Below, one piece after another: positions 37,687-46,798 of a stretch of 64,000 nucleotides of DNA (position 1 is its first letter; each line of letters begins with the position of its first letter). The notes under the pieces were generated by a model that did not search any database, was not told where the DNA came from, and saw nothing but the letters and a program-made list of their open reading frames with translations. Source of the DNA: Jiangella asiatica (lineage in GTDB: Bacteria > Actinomycetota > Actinomycetes > Jiangellales > Jiangellaceae); the NCBI RefSeq assembly GCF_004349065.1, contig NZ_SMKZ01000008.1, forward strand, positions 88,483 to 152,482. Direction: 5' to 3'. A program made the translations under genes and the position numbers.

Positions 37687-40600
37687 TCACTCGATGGAGA
37701 CGACGGTGATGCTCTCGGTGCCGGCGTAGCCGACGGTGCCGAGGTACGGAACGCCCTCGTCCAGGCCGGACCAGCTGACCGTCACCTCCGACGGACGCCC
37801 GAGCCGGCCGGTGACCGGGTCCGGGGTGACCGTGGCGTTGCCGGCGGCGTCGGAGCCGACGGCGAACGTGCGAAGGCTGAAGTCGACCGGGGAACCGTCC
37901 GGGCTGGAGAACATGTGCACCAGCACGTGGTACGTCCCTGCCTCCGCCGCGGACAGGTCGACCAGTTCGTTGGCCGCTCCCGTGGCTCCGTTGACGTCCA
38001 GCTCGGATCCGTCGGGACCGAAGACGTACATGTCGTAGTCGGCCGAGGAGTCCGCGGAGTGCAGGTCGATGCGGGCCAGCGAGGTGCCCTCGGGCACCGT
38101 GAACTCCACCAGCTGCGACGATGCGTTGCCCTCGGTGTCGGGCGACTCGCCCGGGGTGAGGGTGCCGTCGGTGACCACGGCCGGAACCAGGCCACGCAGG
38201 GTGAGGTCGACGGCGTCGTCGGAGGCCGGCGTGATGTCGTACGAGACCTCGCCGCTGCTGCCGCTGCCGGTGACCTCGGGCGGCGCGGCCACCGCCACCG
38301 GGCGGGCCACGATCGGGCTGCGCACGGTGGTGCCGCCGCCGCTCCAGGTCAGCGCGCCGTGGGCGTACTCGTCGAACGGCGCGGTGGTGCGGGTCAGCGT
38401 GACCTCGAACGTCTTGGTCTGGCCGGGCCGGCCGAAGTAGAGGACCGACGGGGTCACCTTGGCGGTGAAGCCGGGCACCGAGACCGACGCGCGATACAGG
38501 CCGGGCGTGACCGCCGTGACGCTGCGGGTGATGGTCTGCTGTCCGGGCAGCGCGCCCACCGCGATGGACGGCTGGTTGAGGTCGGACGGGTCGATCGGCT
38601 CGACGCCGGGGATGCCGGTCTCGGTGCCGGTGCCCTCGATGAACGACAGCCAGTCGTCGACCCCGGACTCGTACACCAGGCCGGGGGAGAGGAACCGGGT
38701 CGGGTCGACCTGCCCCGCGCCGGCGTGGAACAGGTCGCCGTCGTCGCTTCCGTCGGCATTCTTCAGATCGTCGGCAGTGGTCATCATGGCCGACTTGACC
38801 GCCATGGCCGACCACTCCGGCTCGGCGGCGCGGATGAGCGCGGCCAGGCCGGCGATGTGTGGCGAGGCCATCGACGTGCCGGAGATGAAGTTGAAGTCGT
38901 TGCCGCCGTTCGGGGCGGGTGCCACCGCGGCGAGGACGTCGACGCCGGGCGCGGCGATGTCCGGCTTGAGCAGGTCGCCGCCGTTGGCGTCGGCCGGACC
39001 GCGCGAGGAGAACCCGGCCAGCACCGGCGCCGGTGTCGGCGGCAGGTCGGTCTGGTCGCCGACGAGCAGCGCGGCGGTGGCGCCGTCGGTGGCGGCGTAC
39101 GTGCGCACCTCGGCGGCGTCGGCCGCACCCAGGTGGGTGGTCGGGATGACGTGGAAGTCGGCGTTGAGGGTCTCGGCCTCGTCGAGGTTGCCGAGGATCG
39201 TGCCGACACCGCCGGCCCGCTGGACCTCGGCGGACTTGGCCACTCGGTCGTAGACGCCACGGTCGCAGATGACGATGGCGCCGGCCGCCTGGGCCGCGTC
39301 GACGGAGTCCGGGGCGCACAGGGCCGCCTCGTCCGGGTCGACGCCGTCGGCGCCGATGTCGCGGGCGTAGACCAACGGGGTCTGCTCCGGCACGCCGACG
39401 TCGCTGATCATCGCGCCGCGGAAGAGCTGGCCGTCGCCGAGCTCGACGGTGCCTTCGTAGACCACATGGGTGCTGGCGGCGACGGTGGTCAGCCACGGGC
39501 TGTTGTGCGCGACGGTGGAGGTGCTGGGCCCGCTGTTGCCGGCCGACGCCGCGACGAAGACGTTGGCCGAGGCCGCGGAGAGGAACGCCAGCTCGACCGG
39601 GTCGACCACGGTGTCGGTGGCGCCGGAGATCGAGTAGTTGATGACGTCGACGCCGTCGAGGATGGCCTGGTCGATGGCGGCGACGGAGTCCGACGGGTAG
39701 CAGCCGCCCGTGGCGGGGTCGTCGTCCTCCCAGCAGACCTTGTAGGCGGCGATCGCCGCGCCCGGCGCCATGCCGGAGCCCTCGCCGAAGTCGCGCTCGT
39801 TGACCGACATCGGAACACCGTGGTTGCCGGCGGCCGTGCTGGCGGTGTGGCTGCCGTGGCCGTCGCCGTCGCGGGTGGAGATGCGCTCGTCGGGGTCGTG
39901 GTGCTCCGGCGGTACGTTGCTGACGAAGCCGTCCTCGAAGTACCGGGCGGAGACGAGCTTGGAGTTGCACAGGTCGGCGGTCCAGTCCTCGCCCGGCTCG
40001 CACTCGCCGGTGAAGACGTCGCCGTTGGCCTTGAGCATGGCCGTCTCGGTCTCCGACGTGCGGTACGGCACGCCGACCTCGTCGGTGGGCTCGTCAGCCA
40101 GCTCGTCGCCGGCGAAGGAGGCGCTCTCGGGCCAGATGCCGCTGTCGATGACGCCGACGACGACGCCCGCGCCGGCCTCCGCCGGGCCGCCCAGCCCCGC
40201 CCACACGCCGTCGTTGCCAGTCAGGCCCAGGAACTCCGGCGAGTGGACGGTGTCGACCTCGCGCGGGGTGTCGGGAACGACCGCGAGCACACCGGGGTCG
40301 GCGGCCAGCTCCGCGGCCTGCTCACCCGAGAGCTCGGCGGCGAACCCGTTGACCGCGACCGTGTACTGGTAGAGCGGGTCGGCGCCGACGGCGTCGGCGA
40401 CGGAGTCCTGCCGCTCGCGCAGGTGGCCGCGGTAGTCGCGGACCTCGCGGGAGTCCGCCCGCAGCTTCTCGCCCTCGCCGGGTTTGGTGGCGCGCAGCCC
40501 GGCCACGCCGCCGTCGTACGTGGCCGCGGGCGGCTCGGTGAGCACCACGACGTACGAGCCGTCGGCGAACCTGGCCGGCTGGGGTGTGCCGGCGACGTCG

Positions 40601-40722
40601 CCGTCGGGGGCGGCCAGCGCGAGGCCGCCGGCGGCCAGTGCCGTGGCGGCGATCACGCCGACGACGGAGGTGGTGGCGAGCCGTGCGCGGCGGCGCGGTC
40701 GCCGGGTGGTCGGGGTCGACAC
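37687..40722 (-). CDS. Secreted subtilisin-like serine protease (S8) with PA insert
   Basis: This large exported subtilase has 1011 residues. The basic start and hydrophobic segment (about 10-38) form a signal peptide. An I9 inhibitor propeptide follows (ADGSYVVVLTEPPAATYDGG, about 50-150). The catalytic triad is D193 (VVVGVIDSGIWPES), H292 (GDGHGSHTAS) and S617 (SGTSMASPHIAGL), with oxyanion N396 (SAGNSGP). A PA domain lies at about 425-555. The C-terminal 350 residues include Fn3-like and beta-sandwich parts. The layout matches plant-type and Streptomyces subtilases. I chose GTG 40722 because GGGAGG precedes it; the frame is open a further 56 codons upstream without a signal-like start. Confidence 0.93.
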   Translation of the reverse strand: MSTPTTRRPRRRARLATTSVVGVIAATALAAGGLALAAPDGDVAGTPQPARFADGSYVVVLTEPPAATYDGGVAGLRATKPGEGEKLRADSREVRDYRGHLRERQDSVADAVGADPLYQYTVAVNGFAAELSGEQAAELAADPGVLAVVPDTPREVDTVHSPEFLGLTGNDGVWAGLGGPAEAGAGVVVGVIDSGIWPESASFAGDELADEPTDEVGVPYRTSETETAMLKANGDVFTGECEPGEDWTADLCNSKLVSARYFEDGFVSNVPPEHHDPDERISTRDGDGHGSHTASTAAGNHGVPMSVNERDFGEGSGMAPGAAIAAYKVCWEDDDPATGGCYPSDSVAAIDQAILDGVDVINYSISGATDTVVDPVELAFLSAASANVFVAASAGNSGPSTSTVAHNSPWLTTVAASTHVVYEGTVELGDGQLFRGAMISDVGVPEQTPLVYARDIGADGVDPDEAALCAPDSVDAAQAAGAIVICDRGVYDRVAKSAEVQRAGGVGTILGNLDEAETLNADFHVIPTTHLGAADAAEVRTYAATDGATAALLVGDQTDLPPTPAPVLAGFSSRGPADANGGDLLKPDIAAPGVDVLAAVAPAPNGGNDFNFISGTSMASPHIAGLAALIRAAEPEWSAMAVKSAMMTTADDLKNADGSDDGDLFHAGAGQVDPTRFLSPGLVYESGVDDWLSFIEGTGTETGIPGVEPIDPSDLNQPSIAVGALPGQQTITRSVTAVTPGLYRASVSVPGFTAKVTPSVLYFGRPGQTKTFEVTLTRTTAPFDEYAHGALTWSGGGTTVRSPIVARPVAVAAPPEVTGSGSSGEVSYDITPASDDAVDLTLRGLVPAVVTDGTLTPGESPDTEGNASSQLVEFTVPEGTSLARIDLHSADSSADYDMYVFGPDGSELDVNGATGAANELVDLSAAEAGTYHVLVHMFSSPDGSPVDFSLRTFAVGSDAAGNATVTPDPVTGRLGRPSEVTVSWSGLDEGVPYLGTVGYAGTESITVVSIE

Positions 40723-40861
40723 AGGCGTCCTCCCGGGAGGGGTGTGGGTCGTCCGCGCCCGCGCGGGGGCGGACGCTCCGAGCAGCATGCTCGGCGCCAA
40801 GGTGTCGGTCAAGGCGAGCCGCCCGTTTTGCACCGTTCGGACGATGCCGCAATGGCAGGAC

Positions 40862-40888
40862 ATGACAGATGTCATTTCAGCCGATGAC
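40862..40888. promoter_or_regulatory. Possible operator between the subtilase and ABC exporter genes
   Basis: ATGACAGATGTCAT (40862-40875) is a perfect 6-bp inverted repeat with a two-base centre. A further half-site GATGACATC follows at 40883. It lies in the 263-bp divergent gap, where both promoters must be. The binding protein is unknown; the downstream two-component regulator is one candidate. Confidence 0.45.
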
Positions 40889-40985
40889 ATCCCTCATGGG
40901 CCCTGGCCCGCCGCGGGCGGCAGGCTGGTCGACATGCCGACAGGACACGGATATCCACGACGCCAACGGAGGGGAGAGGACCAGC

Positions 40986-41918
40986 ATGGGTGCCGTCATC
41001 GAGGTCACTGACCTGCGACGACAATACGCCGGCGGGTTCGAGGCGGTCCGCGGCGCGACGTTCTCGGTCGTGCGCGGCGAGCTGTTCGCGCTGCTGGGCA
41101 CCAACGGCGCCGGCAAGACGTCCACGCTCGAGGTGGTCGAAGGCCTGGCCCGCCCCAGCGGCGGGCGGGTACGGGTGCTGGGCCGCGACCCGCACACCGA
41201 CCGTGCCGCCGTGCGCCCGCGCATCGGGGTCATGCTGCAGCAGGGCGGGTTCCCCGCGGACCTCACGGTCGCCGAGACCGCCGCCATGTGGGCCGGCACG
41301 CTGACCTCGCCGCGGCCCGTCGGCGAGGTGCTGGAGCTGGTCGGGCTGAACCACCGGGTCGGCGTCACCATCAAGCAGTTGTCCGGCGGCGAGCGCCGGC
41401 GGCTCGATCTCGCGCTGGCCGTGCTGGGCCGGCCTGAGGTGCTGTTCCTCGACGAGCCCACCACCGGGCTGGACCCGGAGAGCCGCCGCGACACCTGGGC
41501 GTTGGTGCGCTCGCTGCTCGACGACGGCGTCACGGTGCTGCTCACCACCCACTACCTGGACGAGGCGGAGGAGCTGGCCGATCGGCTGGCCATCATGCAC
41601 CGCGGCCGCATCGTGCGCGAGGGCACCGTCGCCGAGGTCGTGGCGACCCAGCCGGCGACGGTGACGTTCGAGCTCGCGCCGGGCGGCGGACCGCCGCGGC
41701 TGCCGGACCTGGCCGGTGCGCTGGTGGTCGACGACGGCGGCAAGGTCGTCGTGCACACCGACACGCTCCAGCCGACGCTGACGACGCTGCTGGTGTGGGC
41801 CGCCGAGCGGGGCGTCCTGCTCGAGCAGCTCGCGGCCCGGCCGGCGTCGCTGGAGCAGGCATTCCTGGCCGTCGCCGACGAGGCGGACGCGCCGAACCAG
41901 ACGGAGGTCCTCGCATGA
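40986..41918 (+). CDS. ABC-2 type exporter, ATP-binding protein
   Basis: This 310-residue ATPase has the Walker A LLGTNGAGKTSTLEVVEGL, the Q-loop VMLQQGG, the signature LSGGERRRLDLALA, the Walker B VLFLDEPTTGLDPE and the H-loop LLTTHYLDEAEEL. It belongs to the DrrA/CcmA-like drug- and lipid-export branch, with an extra C-terminal domain of about 90 residues. I chose ATG 40986, directly after a strong GGAGGGGAGAGG. The permease start overlaps its stop (ATGA). A DesK/DesR-like sensor pair follows in the same orientation. Confidence 0.95.
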   Translation: MGAVIEVTDLRRQYAGGFEAVRGATFSVVRGELFALLGTNGAGKTSTLEVVEGLARPSGGRVRVLGRDPHTDRAAVRPRIGVMLQQGGFPADLTVAETAAMWAGTLTSPRPVGEVLELVGLNHRVGVTIKQLSGGERRRLDLALAVLGRPEVLFLDEPTTGLDPESRRDTWALVRSLLDDGVTVLLTTHYLDEAEELADRLAIMHRGRIVREGTVAEVVATQPATVTFELAPGGGPPRLPDLAGALVVDDGGKVVVHTDTLQPTLTTLLVWAAERGVLLEQLAARPASLEQAFLAVADEADAPNQTEVLA

Positions 41919-42739
41919 GCGCGATGGTCGGAACACCCCGGCGGGCCGCGAGCACGCTCGGCTCGCTGCGGCGGGTACGGTCGCTGGCCCGGGCCGAGCT
42001 GCGGCTGCTGGTGCGCAACCGCACTGCGATGTTCACGGCGCTGGCGCTGCCGCTGCTGACCGTGGCGGGGGTCAACGCCATAGGCGTCGGCGAGGACACC
42101 GAGATCCCGATAACGGCCCTGACGGTCACCATGCTGATCGGGTTCGCCCTGTTGTACGTGGTCTACTACAACCTGGTGACCGCCTATGTGGCGCGCCGCG
42201 AGGAGCTGGTGCTCAAGCGGCTGCGGGTGGGCGAGCTGACCGACGCCGAGATCCTCGGCGCCACCGCGCTGCCATCGGTCGTGGTCGCGATGGTCCAGAT
42301 CGCCCTGGCCTGGGCAGTGGCTTCGGTGGCGTTCGGGCTGGCCGCCCCGGTCAACGCCATCCTGGTCGTGGTCGGCGTGGCCATCGGGGTGGTGATCTTC
42401 GTGCTGCTGGCCGCCGCGTCGACGGCGATCACCCGAAACGTCGAGATGGCGCAGGTCAGCACGCTGCCGCTGCTCTTCGCTTGCATGATCTTCTCCGGCA
42501 TGGTCGTGCCCGCGGAAACCATGCCGGACACGATGCGCGACGTCGTCCAGTTCCTCCCGCTGAGCCCTGTGATCGATCTGGTCCGGCTCGGCCTGACCGG
42601 CCAGACGCCGGCCGGCGACACCGTCGACTTCGGTGCCAGCTTCTCCGAGGCGGGGTTCCCGCTGGTCATCGCCTCGCTGTGGATCGGCAACGGCGTGGCG
42701 GCGGTGCGGCGCTGGTTCCGCTGGGAGCCCCGCGCCTGA
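41915..42739 (+). CDS. ABC-2 type transporter permease
   Basis: This 274-residue permease has six hydrophobic helices and the ABC-2 signature near the end (LLFACMIFSGMVVPAETMPD, then VVQFLPLSPVIDLVRLGLTG). With the preceding ATPase it forms an exporter, probably for a drug, lipid or peptide. The two-component kinase gene starts 26 bases later. That gene order is typical of self-protection exporters controlled by a membrane-stress sensor. Confidence 0.93.
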   Translation: MSAMVGTPRRAASTLGSLRRVRSLARAELRLLVRNRTAMFTALALPLLTVAGVNAIGVGEDTEIPITALTVTMLIGFALLYVVYYNLVTAYVARREELVLKRLRVGELTDAEILGATALPSVVVAMVQIALAWAVASVAFGLAAPVNAILVVVGVAIGVVIFVLLAAASTAITRNVEMAQVSTLPLLFACMIFSGMVVPAETMPDTMRDVVQFLPLSPVIDLVRLGLTGQTPAGDTVDFGASFSEAGFPLVIASLWIGNGVAAVRRWFRWEPRA

Positions 42740-42765
42740 CGCCGTCGACGTGAAAGGCTGATGAT

Positions 42766-44061
42766 GTGTCGATGGTCACCCGCTGGTGGGAGGAGCGCAG
42801 CGCCCCGCAACGCTTCGACCTCTACACGCGCAGTTCGCTGTACGCGATGGCGGCTGTCGAGCCGCTCATCGCGGCGCTGGTCGCCGCGTCGGCCACCGAG
42901 GGCGACGCGGCCGGCGGTGCGGTCTACATCGCGGCGTCGGTCCTGCACGCCGCGGTGGCGCTGGTCGTCCTGCGCGGCGCGATGGCGTGGTACCTGGGCC
43001 GGCGCGACTGGCCGGGCCGTGAGACGCTGCTGCTCGTCGTCGTGACGCCGGTCGCCCCGATCGCCGCGGCCGCGGCCTTCGGCGTCGAGCCTCCGGGTGC
43101 GGGCGAGCCCGGTGCACGCAGTGCCGCCGGGCTGGCCATGGTGCTCGCGGTCGGGTTCACCGTGGCCGCGACCAGCCCGCGGCTGCCCACCCGCCGGCTG
43201 CTCGTGCTCGCGGTCGTTGCGGCGGCCGCCATCGGGGCCATGGCGTTGGCCGTCGGCTGGCCGGCGCGAAACTCGCTGGCGCTGGTCGTCTCGGCGCTGC
43301 TGGCGTTCGTCAGCGGGTGGTCGGCGTTCCGGGTGTCGGTGTGGACGCTGGGCGTCATCTGGGAGCTCGAGCGGTCGCGGCGGGTGCAGGCCGAGCTCGC
43401 CGTCGCCGAGGAACGGCTGCGGTTCTCCCGCGACCTGCACGACATCCTGGGCCGCAACCTCTCCGTCATCGCGGTCAAGAGCGAGCTTGCCGCCGCGCTG
43501 ACCAGGCACGGCCGCGACGAGGCCGGCACGGAGATGATGGCCGTCCGCGACATCGCGCAGGAGTCGCTGCGCGAGGTTCGTGATGTGGTGCGGGGCTACC
43601 GCGAGGTCGATCTCACCACCGAACTGGCCGGCGCTCGCTCGGTGCTACGCTCCGCCGGCGTGTCCACCCGCGTGGTCGGCGACGGTGACGAGCTTCCGGC
43701 CGAGGTCCAGTCCGTGCTGGGCTGGGTGGCGCGCGAGGGCACCACCAACGTGCTGCGCCACAGCCAGGCACACGAGTGCCTCATCACGGTCACTCGGTCG
43801 GCCGGCGCGGCAACCCTGACCATGGAGAACGACGGGGTTCTCACCGGCGGCGCCCCCGTGGGTGACGGCGTCGGCCGCCGCGACGGCAGCGGGCTGACCG
43901 GCCTGGACGAGCGGTTGCACGGCATGGGCGGTGAGCTGAGCGCCGGCCCGGCCGGTGCGGGACGGTTCCGGTTGACCGCTCGGGTGCCGGTGCCGTCGCC
44001 AGGCCCGCCGTCGCTGGCCGGGCCGTCGCCGGCCGGCGAGGCGCGCGGAGCGACGCCGTGA
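42766..44061 (+). CDS. DesK/LiaS-like sensor histidine kinase
   Basis: This membrane sensor kinase has 431 residues. Five or six hydrophobic segments lie within residues 25-195 and no large external domain is present. The HisKA_3 histidine is in RFSRDLHDILGRNLSV (about H225). The HATPase part shows VAREGTTNVLRHSQA, the weakly kept ENDG, and GSGLTGLDERL. Such kinases sense membrane state. The start is GTG 42766 after AAAGG; an ATG two codons on is possible. It overlaps the response regulator by four bases and probably controls the adjacent exporter. Confidence 0.93.
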   Translation: MSMVTRWWEERSAPQRFDLYTRSSLYAMAAVEPLIAALVAASATEGDAAGGAVYIAASVLHAAVALVVLRGAMAWYLGRRDWPGRETLLLVVVTPVAPIAAAAAFGVEPPGAGEPGARSAAGLAMVLAVGFTVAATSPRLPTRRLLVLAVVAAAAIGAMALAVGWPARNSLALVVSALLAFVSGWSAFRVSVWTLGVIWELERSRRVQAELAVAEERLRFSRDLHDILGRNLSVIAVKSELAAALTRHGRDEAGTEMMAVRDIAQESLREVRDVVRGYREVDLTTELAGARSVLRSAGVSTRVVGDGDELPAEVQSVLGWVAREGTTNVLRHSQAHECLITVTRSAGAATLTMENDGVLTGGAPVGDGVGRRDGSGLTGLDERLHGMGGELSAGPAGAGRFRLTARVPVPSPGPPSLAGPSPAGEARGATP

Positions 44062-44684
44062 CGGCGACCGGTGCCGGGCCCATCCGCGTGATGCTGGCCG
44101 ACGACGAGAACCTCATCCGCTCCGCCCTGCGCGCGCTGCTGTCCCTGGAGGACTCCGTCGAGGTGGTGGCCGAGGCCGCCAGCGGCGACGAGGCCATGGC
44201 GATGGCCCGCGCGCACCGGCCCGACGTCGCCGTCCTCGACCTGCAGCTGCCCGACCTCGACGGCATCAGCGTCGCCGCGGCGATCCACGCCGAGGTGCCG
44301 GGCTGCCGCACCATGATCGTCACCAGCCACGGCCGGCCCGGCTACCTCAAGCGGGCCCTCGCCGTCGGTGTCGGCGGCTTCCTGCCCAAGACGGTGTCGG
44401 CGTCGGTGCTCGCCGAGGTCGTGCGGACGGTGCACGACGGCGGGCGCTACGTCGATCCCGAGCTGGCGGCCGAGGCGATCAGCGCCGGCGACAGCCCGTT
44501 GACCGCGCGCGAGTCAGACGTGCTGGAGCTGGCCGCCGAGGGTGCACCGATCGACGAGATCGCCCGCCGGGCCGCGCTCACCGCGGGGACGGTGCGCAAC
44601 TACCTCTCCTCGGCCGCCTCGAAGCTGGGCGCGGCCAACCGGCACGAGGCCGTCCACGTCGCCCGCCGCCACGGCTGGATCTGA
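44058..44684 (+). CDS. DesR-like LuxR-family response regulator
   Basis: This 208-residue response regulator has acidic D15/D16 in VMLADDENLIR, the phospho-aspartate in VAVLDLQLPDLDG (D61), the threonine in MIVTSHGR and the lysine in GFLPKTVS. The C-terminal helix-turn-helix reads LTARESDVLELAAEG and TAGTVRNYLSSAASKLGA. GTG 44058 overlaps the kinase stop. The probable target is the exporter operon promoter near 40.9 kb. Confidence 0.94.
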   Translation: MTATGAGPIRVMLADDENLIRSALRALLSLEDSVEVVAEAASGDEAMAMARAHRPDVAVLDLQLPDLDGISVAAAIHAEVPGCRTMIVTSHGRPGYLKRALAVGVGGFLPKTVSASVLAEVVRTVHDGGRYVDPELAAEAISAGDSPLTARESDVLELAAEGAPIDEIARRAALTAGTVRNYLSSAASKLGAANRHEAVHVARRHGWI

Positions 44685-44721
44685 CGGGAATCGTTGGCAC
44701 TGCGGTGGCGGGATGCAGGCT

Positions 44722-44829
44722 GTTGCACGATCGTCGGCACACATCACCAGGGCTTCTGGTGCGTCATCAGGGATGCGAGCATGGTGAAGCGCCAGAAGTC
44801 CTGGTGATGTCGCCGATCGTTGATGATCA
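44722..44829. repeat. Palindromic repeat, type 1 (copy F)
   Basis: The right arm CTGGTGATGTCGCCGATCGT plus TGATGATCA matches copy A closely. The left arm is decayed (CGATCGTCGGCACACATCACCAG). The inside holds GGCTTCTGG/CCAGAAGTC and the core AGCATGGTGAA (reverse of TTCACCATGCT). It separates the response regulator gene from a PIN-domain remnant. The gap 44685-45019 holds only this repeat and that remnant. Confidence 0.8.
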
Positions 44830-44832
44830 CGT

Positions 44833-44992
44833 CGAAGCCGACCTGCTGCCGGGGCGACAGCTGAGCAGCCTGTACGCCCTGCATGTCGCCGTCGCCATCC
44901 GGGTCGAGGCCGACGAGGTCGTCGCCTACGACGCCCGTCAGGCCGAGGCCGCGCGGGCGGCAGGGCTCCGGGTGGTCGCGCCCACGCCCTAG
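44833..44992 (+). pseudogene. C-terminal remnant of a PIN-domain (VapC-like) toxin
   Basis: About 50 codons remain. They read LYALHVAVAIRVEADEVVAY, then DARQAEAARAAGLRVVAP before the stop, which is the standard C-terminal end of VapC-like PIN domains (the aspartate of YDARQ is a catalytic-site residue). No start codon, N-terminal catalytic half or antitoxin is present. The repeat copy F ends four bases before the remnant, so insertion or rearrangement at that repeat probably removed the rest. Confidence 0.72.
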
Positions 44993-45019
44993 TCACCTGG
45001 GAACCGGCGCGACGGCGGG

Positions 45020-45472
45020 TCAGGCCGGTAGCGGGCGTTCTGGGACGACCTGCTTCATGACCAGCGTCGACGTGAGCTGCTGCACGCCGGGCAGGGCGGC
45101 TAGCGCATCGTCCTCGAGCGCGGCGTATCGATTCAGGTCGGTGGTGACCACCCGCAGCAGGTAGTCGGGGTTGCCGAACAGCCGCTGGGCCTCGATGACC
45201 TGGGGGATGCGCGCGACGGCGGCTTCGAACGCCAGCAGGGTCTCCCGGTCCTCCTGGCCCATGGTGACGAACACGAGGGCCTGGAAGCCGAGCCCGACTG
45301 CGTCACGGTCGACCACGGCGCGGTAGCCGGTGATGACTCCGGAGCGTTCCAGCGCTCGAACCCGTCGGTGGCACGGAGACACGCTGAGCCCGACCGCGGC
45401 GGCCAGTTCGGTGACGGTTCGCCGGCCGTCGACCTGGAGCGCGGCAAGGATCTTCCGATCGATGGCATCCAT
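45020..45472 (-). CDS. Lrp/AsnC family transcriptional regulator
   Basis: This 150-residue regulator has the N-terminal helix-turn-helix MDAIDRKILAALQVDGRRTV continuing TELAAAVGLSVSPCHRRVRAL. A C-terminal RAM ligand-binding domain follows (GNPDYLLRVVTTD). It is transcribed divergently from the M20 peptidase gene with 108 bp between them, a layout that suggests it controls that gene in response to an amino acid or peptide. Confidence 0.94.
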   Translation of the reverse strand: MDAIDRKILAALQVDGRRTVTELAAAVGLSVSPCHRRVRALERSGVITGYRAVVDRDAVGLGFQALVFVTMGQEDRETLLAFEAAVARIPQVIEAQRLFGNPDYLLRVVTTDLNRYAALEDDALAALPGVQQLTSTLVMKQVVPERPLPA

Positions 45473-45474
45473 TG

Positions 45475-45514
45475 GAAGATCCTTTCACGAATGCCTCTGA
45501 GCAGGCAGATCTTC
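45475..45514. promoter_or_regulatory. Possible Lrp operator, GAAGATC / GATCTTC
   Basis: The two 7-bp half-sites at 45475-45481 and 45508-45514 are exact inverted repeats, 33 bases apart (about three helical turns). They lie between the divergent Lrp and M20 genes, next to the Lrp start. Confidence 0.4.
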
Positions 45515-45580
45515 GACAACACTTCCTGCAGGAACAGCCATAGCCTTGCTGGCACACCGCCAGTGATCGAGAGGTATCTC

Positions 45581-46798
45581 ATGAGCGACCCAGCCGGACC
45601 AGTACGAGCGTGGATCGCCGATCGAGCCGACGAGATGGCCGATCTGCTAATCCGGCTGGTCGCGTGCGAGACCGAGAACCCGCCCGGCCGCGGGCTCGCC
45701 GACTGCGCCGCGGTGCTGGCCGAGCAGATGCGGCGGCTGGGGTTGTCGCCGGAGGTCCTCGAGATCGAACCGACCGGCACGCTGGAGCACCCTCGCGTCG
45801 TGCGGGGCACCGCCGGCGCGGGGGAGAGGCTGGTGTACTTCCACGGCCACTTCGACGTCGTCCCTGCGCAGGACCGCGGCCAGTTCACCGCTCAGCGCCG
45901 CGACGGGTCGATCGTCGGCCGCGGCACGGCCGACATGAAGGGCGGCATCGTGAGCATGCTCTACGGTGCCGCGGCGGCGGCGGACCTGGGACTGCTGGGC
46001 GACGGGCGCATCGTGATCCACCTGGTCTGTGACGAGGAGACGGGCAGCACCGTCGGCTCCGGGTTCCTGCGCGAACGCGGCCTGATCGACCCCGCGGCGC
46101 TGGCGATGATGACCGCGGAGCAGAGCGGTGAGGTCGTGTGGAACGCCGCCAAGGGTGCTCTGTCTCTCCGAGTCGACGTGCACGGGCGCGCGGTCCACGT
46201 CGGGCACGCCTTCAAGGGGGTCAACTCCTTCCTCCACATGCTGAGGGTGGCCGCGCCGCTGGAGGACTACGCCCGGCGGATGAGCCAGCGGCACACCGGG
46301 TTTCCGGTGGGTACCGGCGAAGCCCGCGGCACCATGGTCGTCGTCGGCGGGCGATCCGAGGGCGGCTCGAACTTCAACGTCGTTCCCGCGACGACCTCGT
46401 TCACGGTCGACGGCAGGTTCAACCCGGAGGAGGACATCCACGCCGAGCTGGACCGGATCACCGCCGTCGTCGAGGACGCGGCGGCCGAGGCCGGTGCGCG
46501 GGTCTCACTGGAGGTGACGCAGCTGGCGCCGCCCGCGGCGACCGCGCTGGACCACCCCGCGGCCCAGGTGCTCGGCGACTGCGTCGCCCGGGTCAGTGGA
46601 GCCGAGCCTCGCTTCGAGCTGTGCGCGGGGTGCCTCGACACCCGCTGGTACGCGCAGCTCGGCATCCCCGCCTTCGGCTACGGTCCCGGGCTGTTCGAGG
46701 TCTCCCACGGTCCGGACGAGTACGTGGAGGAGGCCGCGCTGCACCGGGTCGCGGCCGTCTACGGGCTCTTCGCCGCGGAGTTGTTCGCGCGTCCCTGA
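45581..46798 (+). CDS. M20 family metallopeptidase (ArgE/DapE/carboxypeptidase G2-like)
   Basis: This 405-residue zinc hydrolase has YFHGHFDVVPAQD (metal histidine and catalytic-site aspartate), GRGTADMKGGIVSMLYGAAA (bridging aspartate) and VCDEETGSTVGSGF (catalytic and metal glutamates). The dimerisation domain follows (VDVHGRAVHVGHAFKGVNSF), and the last ligand is probably the histidine in FEVSHGPDEYV. I chose ATG 45581 because GAGAGG precedes it; the longer open frame covers the Lrp gene. It probably deacylates an amino acid or cleaves a small peptide, under control of the divergent Lrp protein. Confidence 0.94.
   Translation: MSDPAGPVRAWIADRADEMADLLIRLVACETENPPGRGLADCAAVLAEQMRRLGLSPEVLEIEPTGTLEHPRVVRGTAGAGERLVYFHGHFDVVPAQDRGQFTAQRRDGSIVGRGTADMKGGIVSMLYGAAAAADLGLLGDGRIVIHLVCDEETGSTVGSGFLRERGLIDPAALAMMTAEQSGEVVWNAAKGALSLRVDVHGRAVHVGHAFKGVNSFLHMLRVAAPLEDYARRMSQRHTGFPVGTGEARGTMVVVGGRSEGGSNFNVVPATTSFTVDGRFNPEEDIHAELDRITAVVEDAAAEAGARVSLEVTQLAPPAATALDHPAAQVLGDCVARVSGAEPRFELCAGCLDTRWYAQLGIPAFGYGPGLFEVSHGPDEYVEEAALHRVAAVYGLFAAELFARP

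Noticed and set aside
37606..40887. A 1093-codon open frame antisense to the subtilase
   Set aside because: Same GC artefact; the real gene on the minus strand has a signal peptide, complete catalytic triad and domains.
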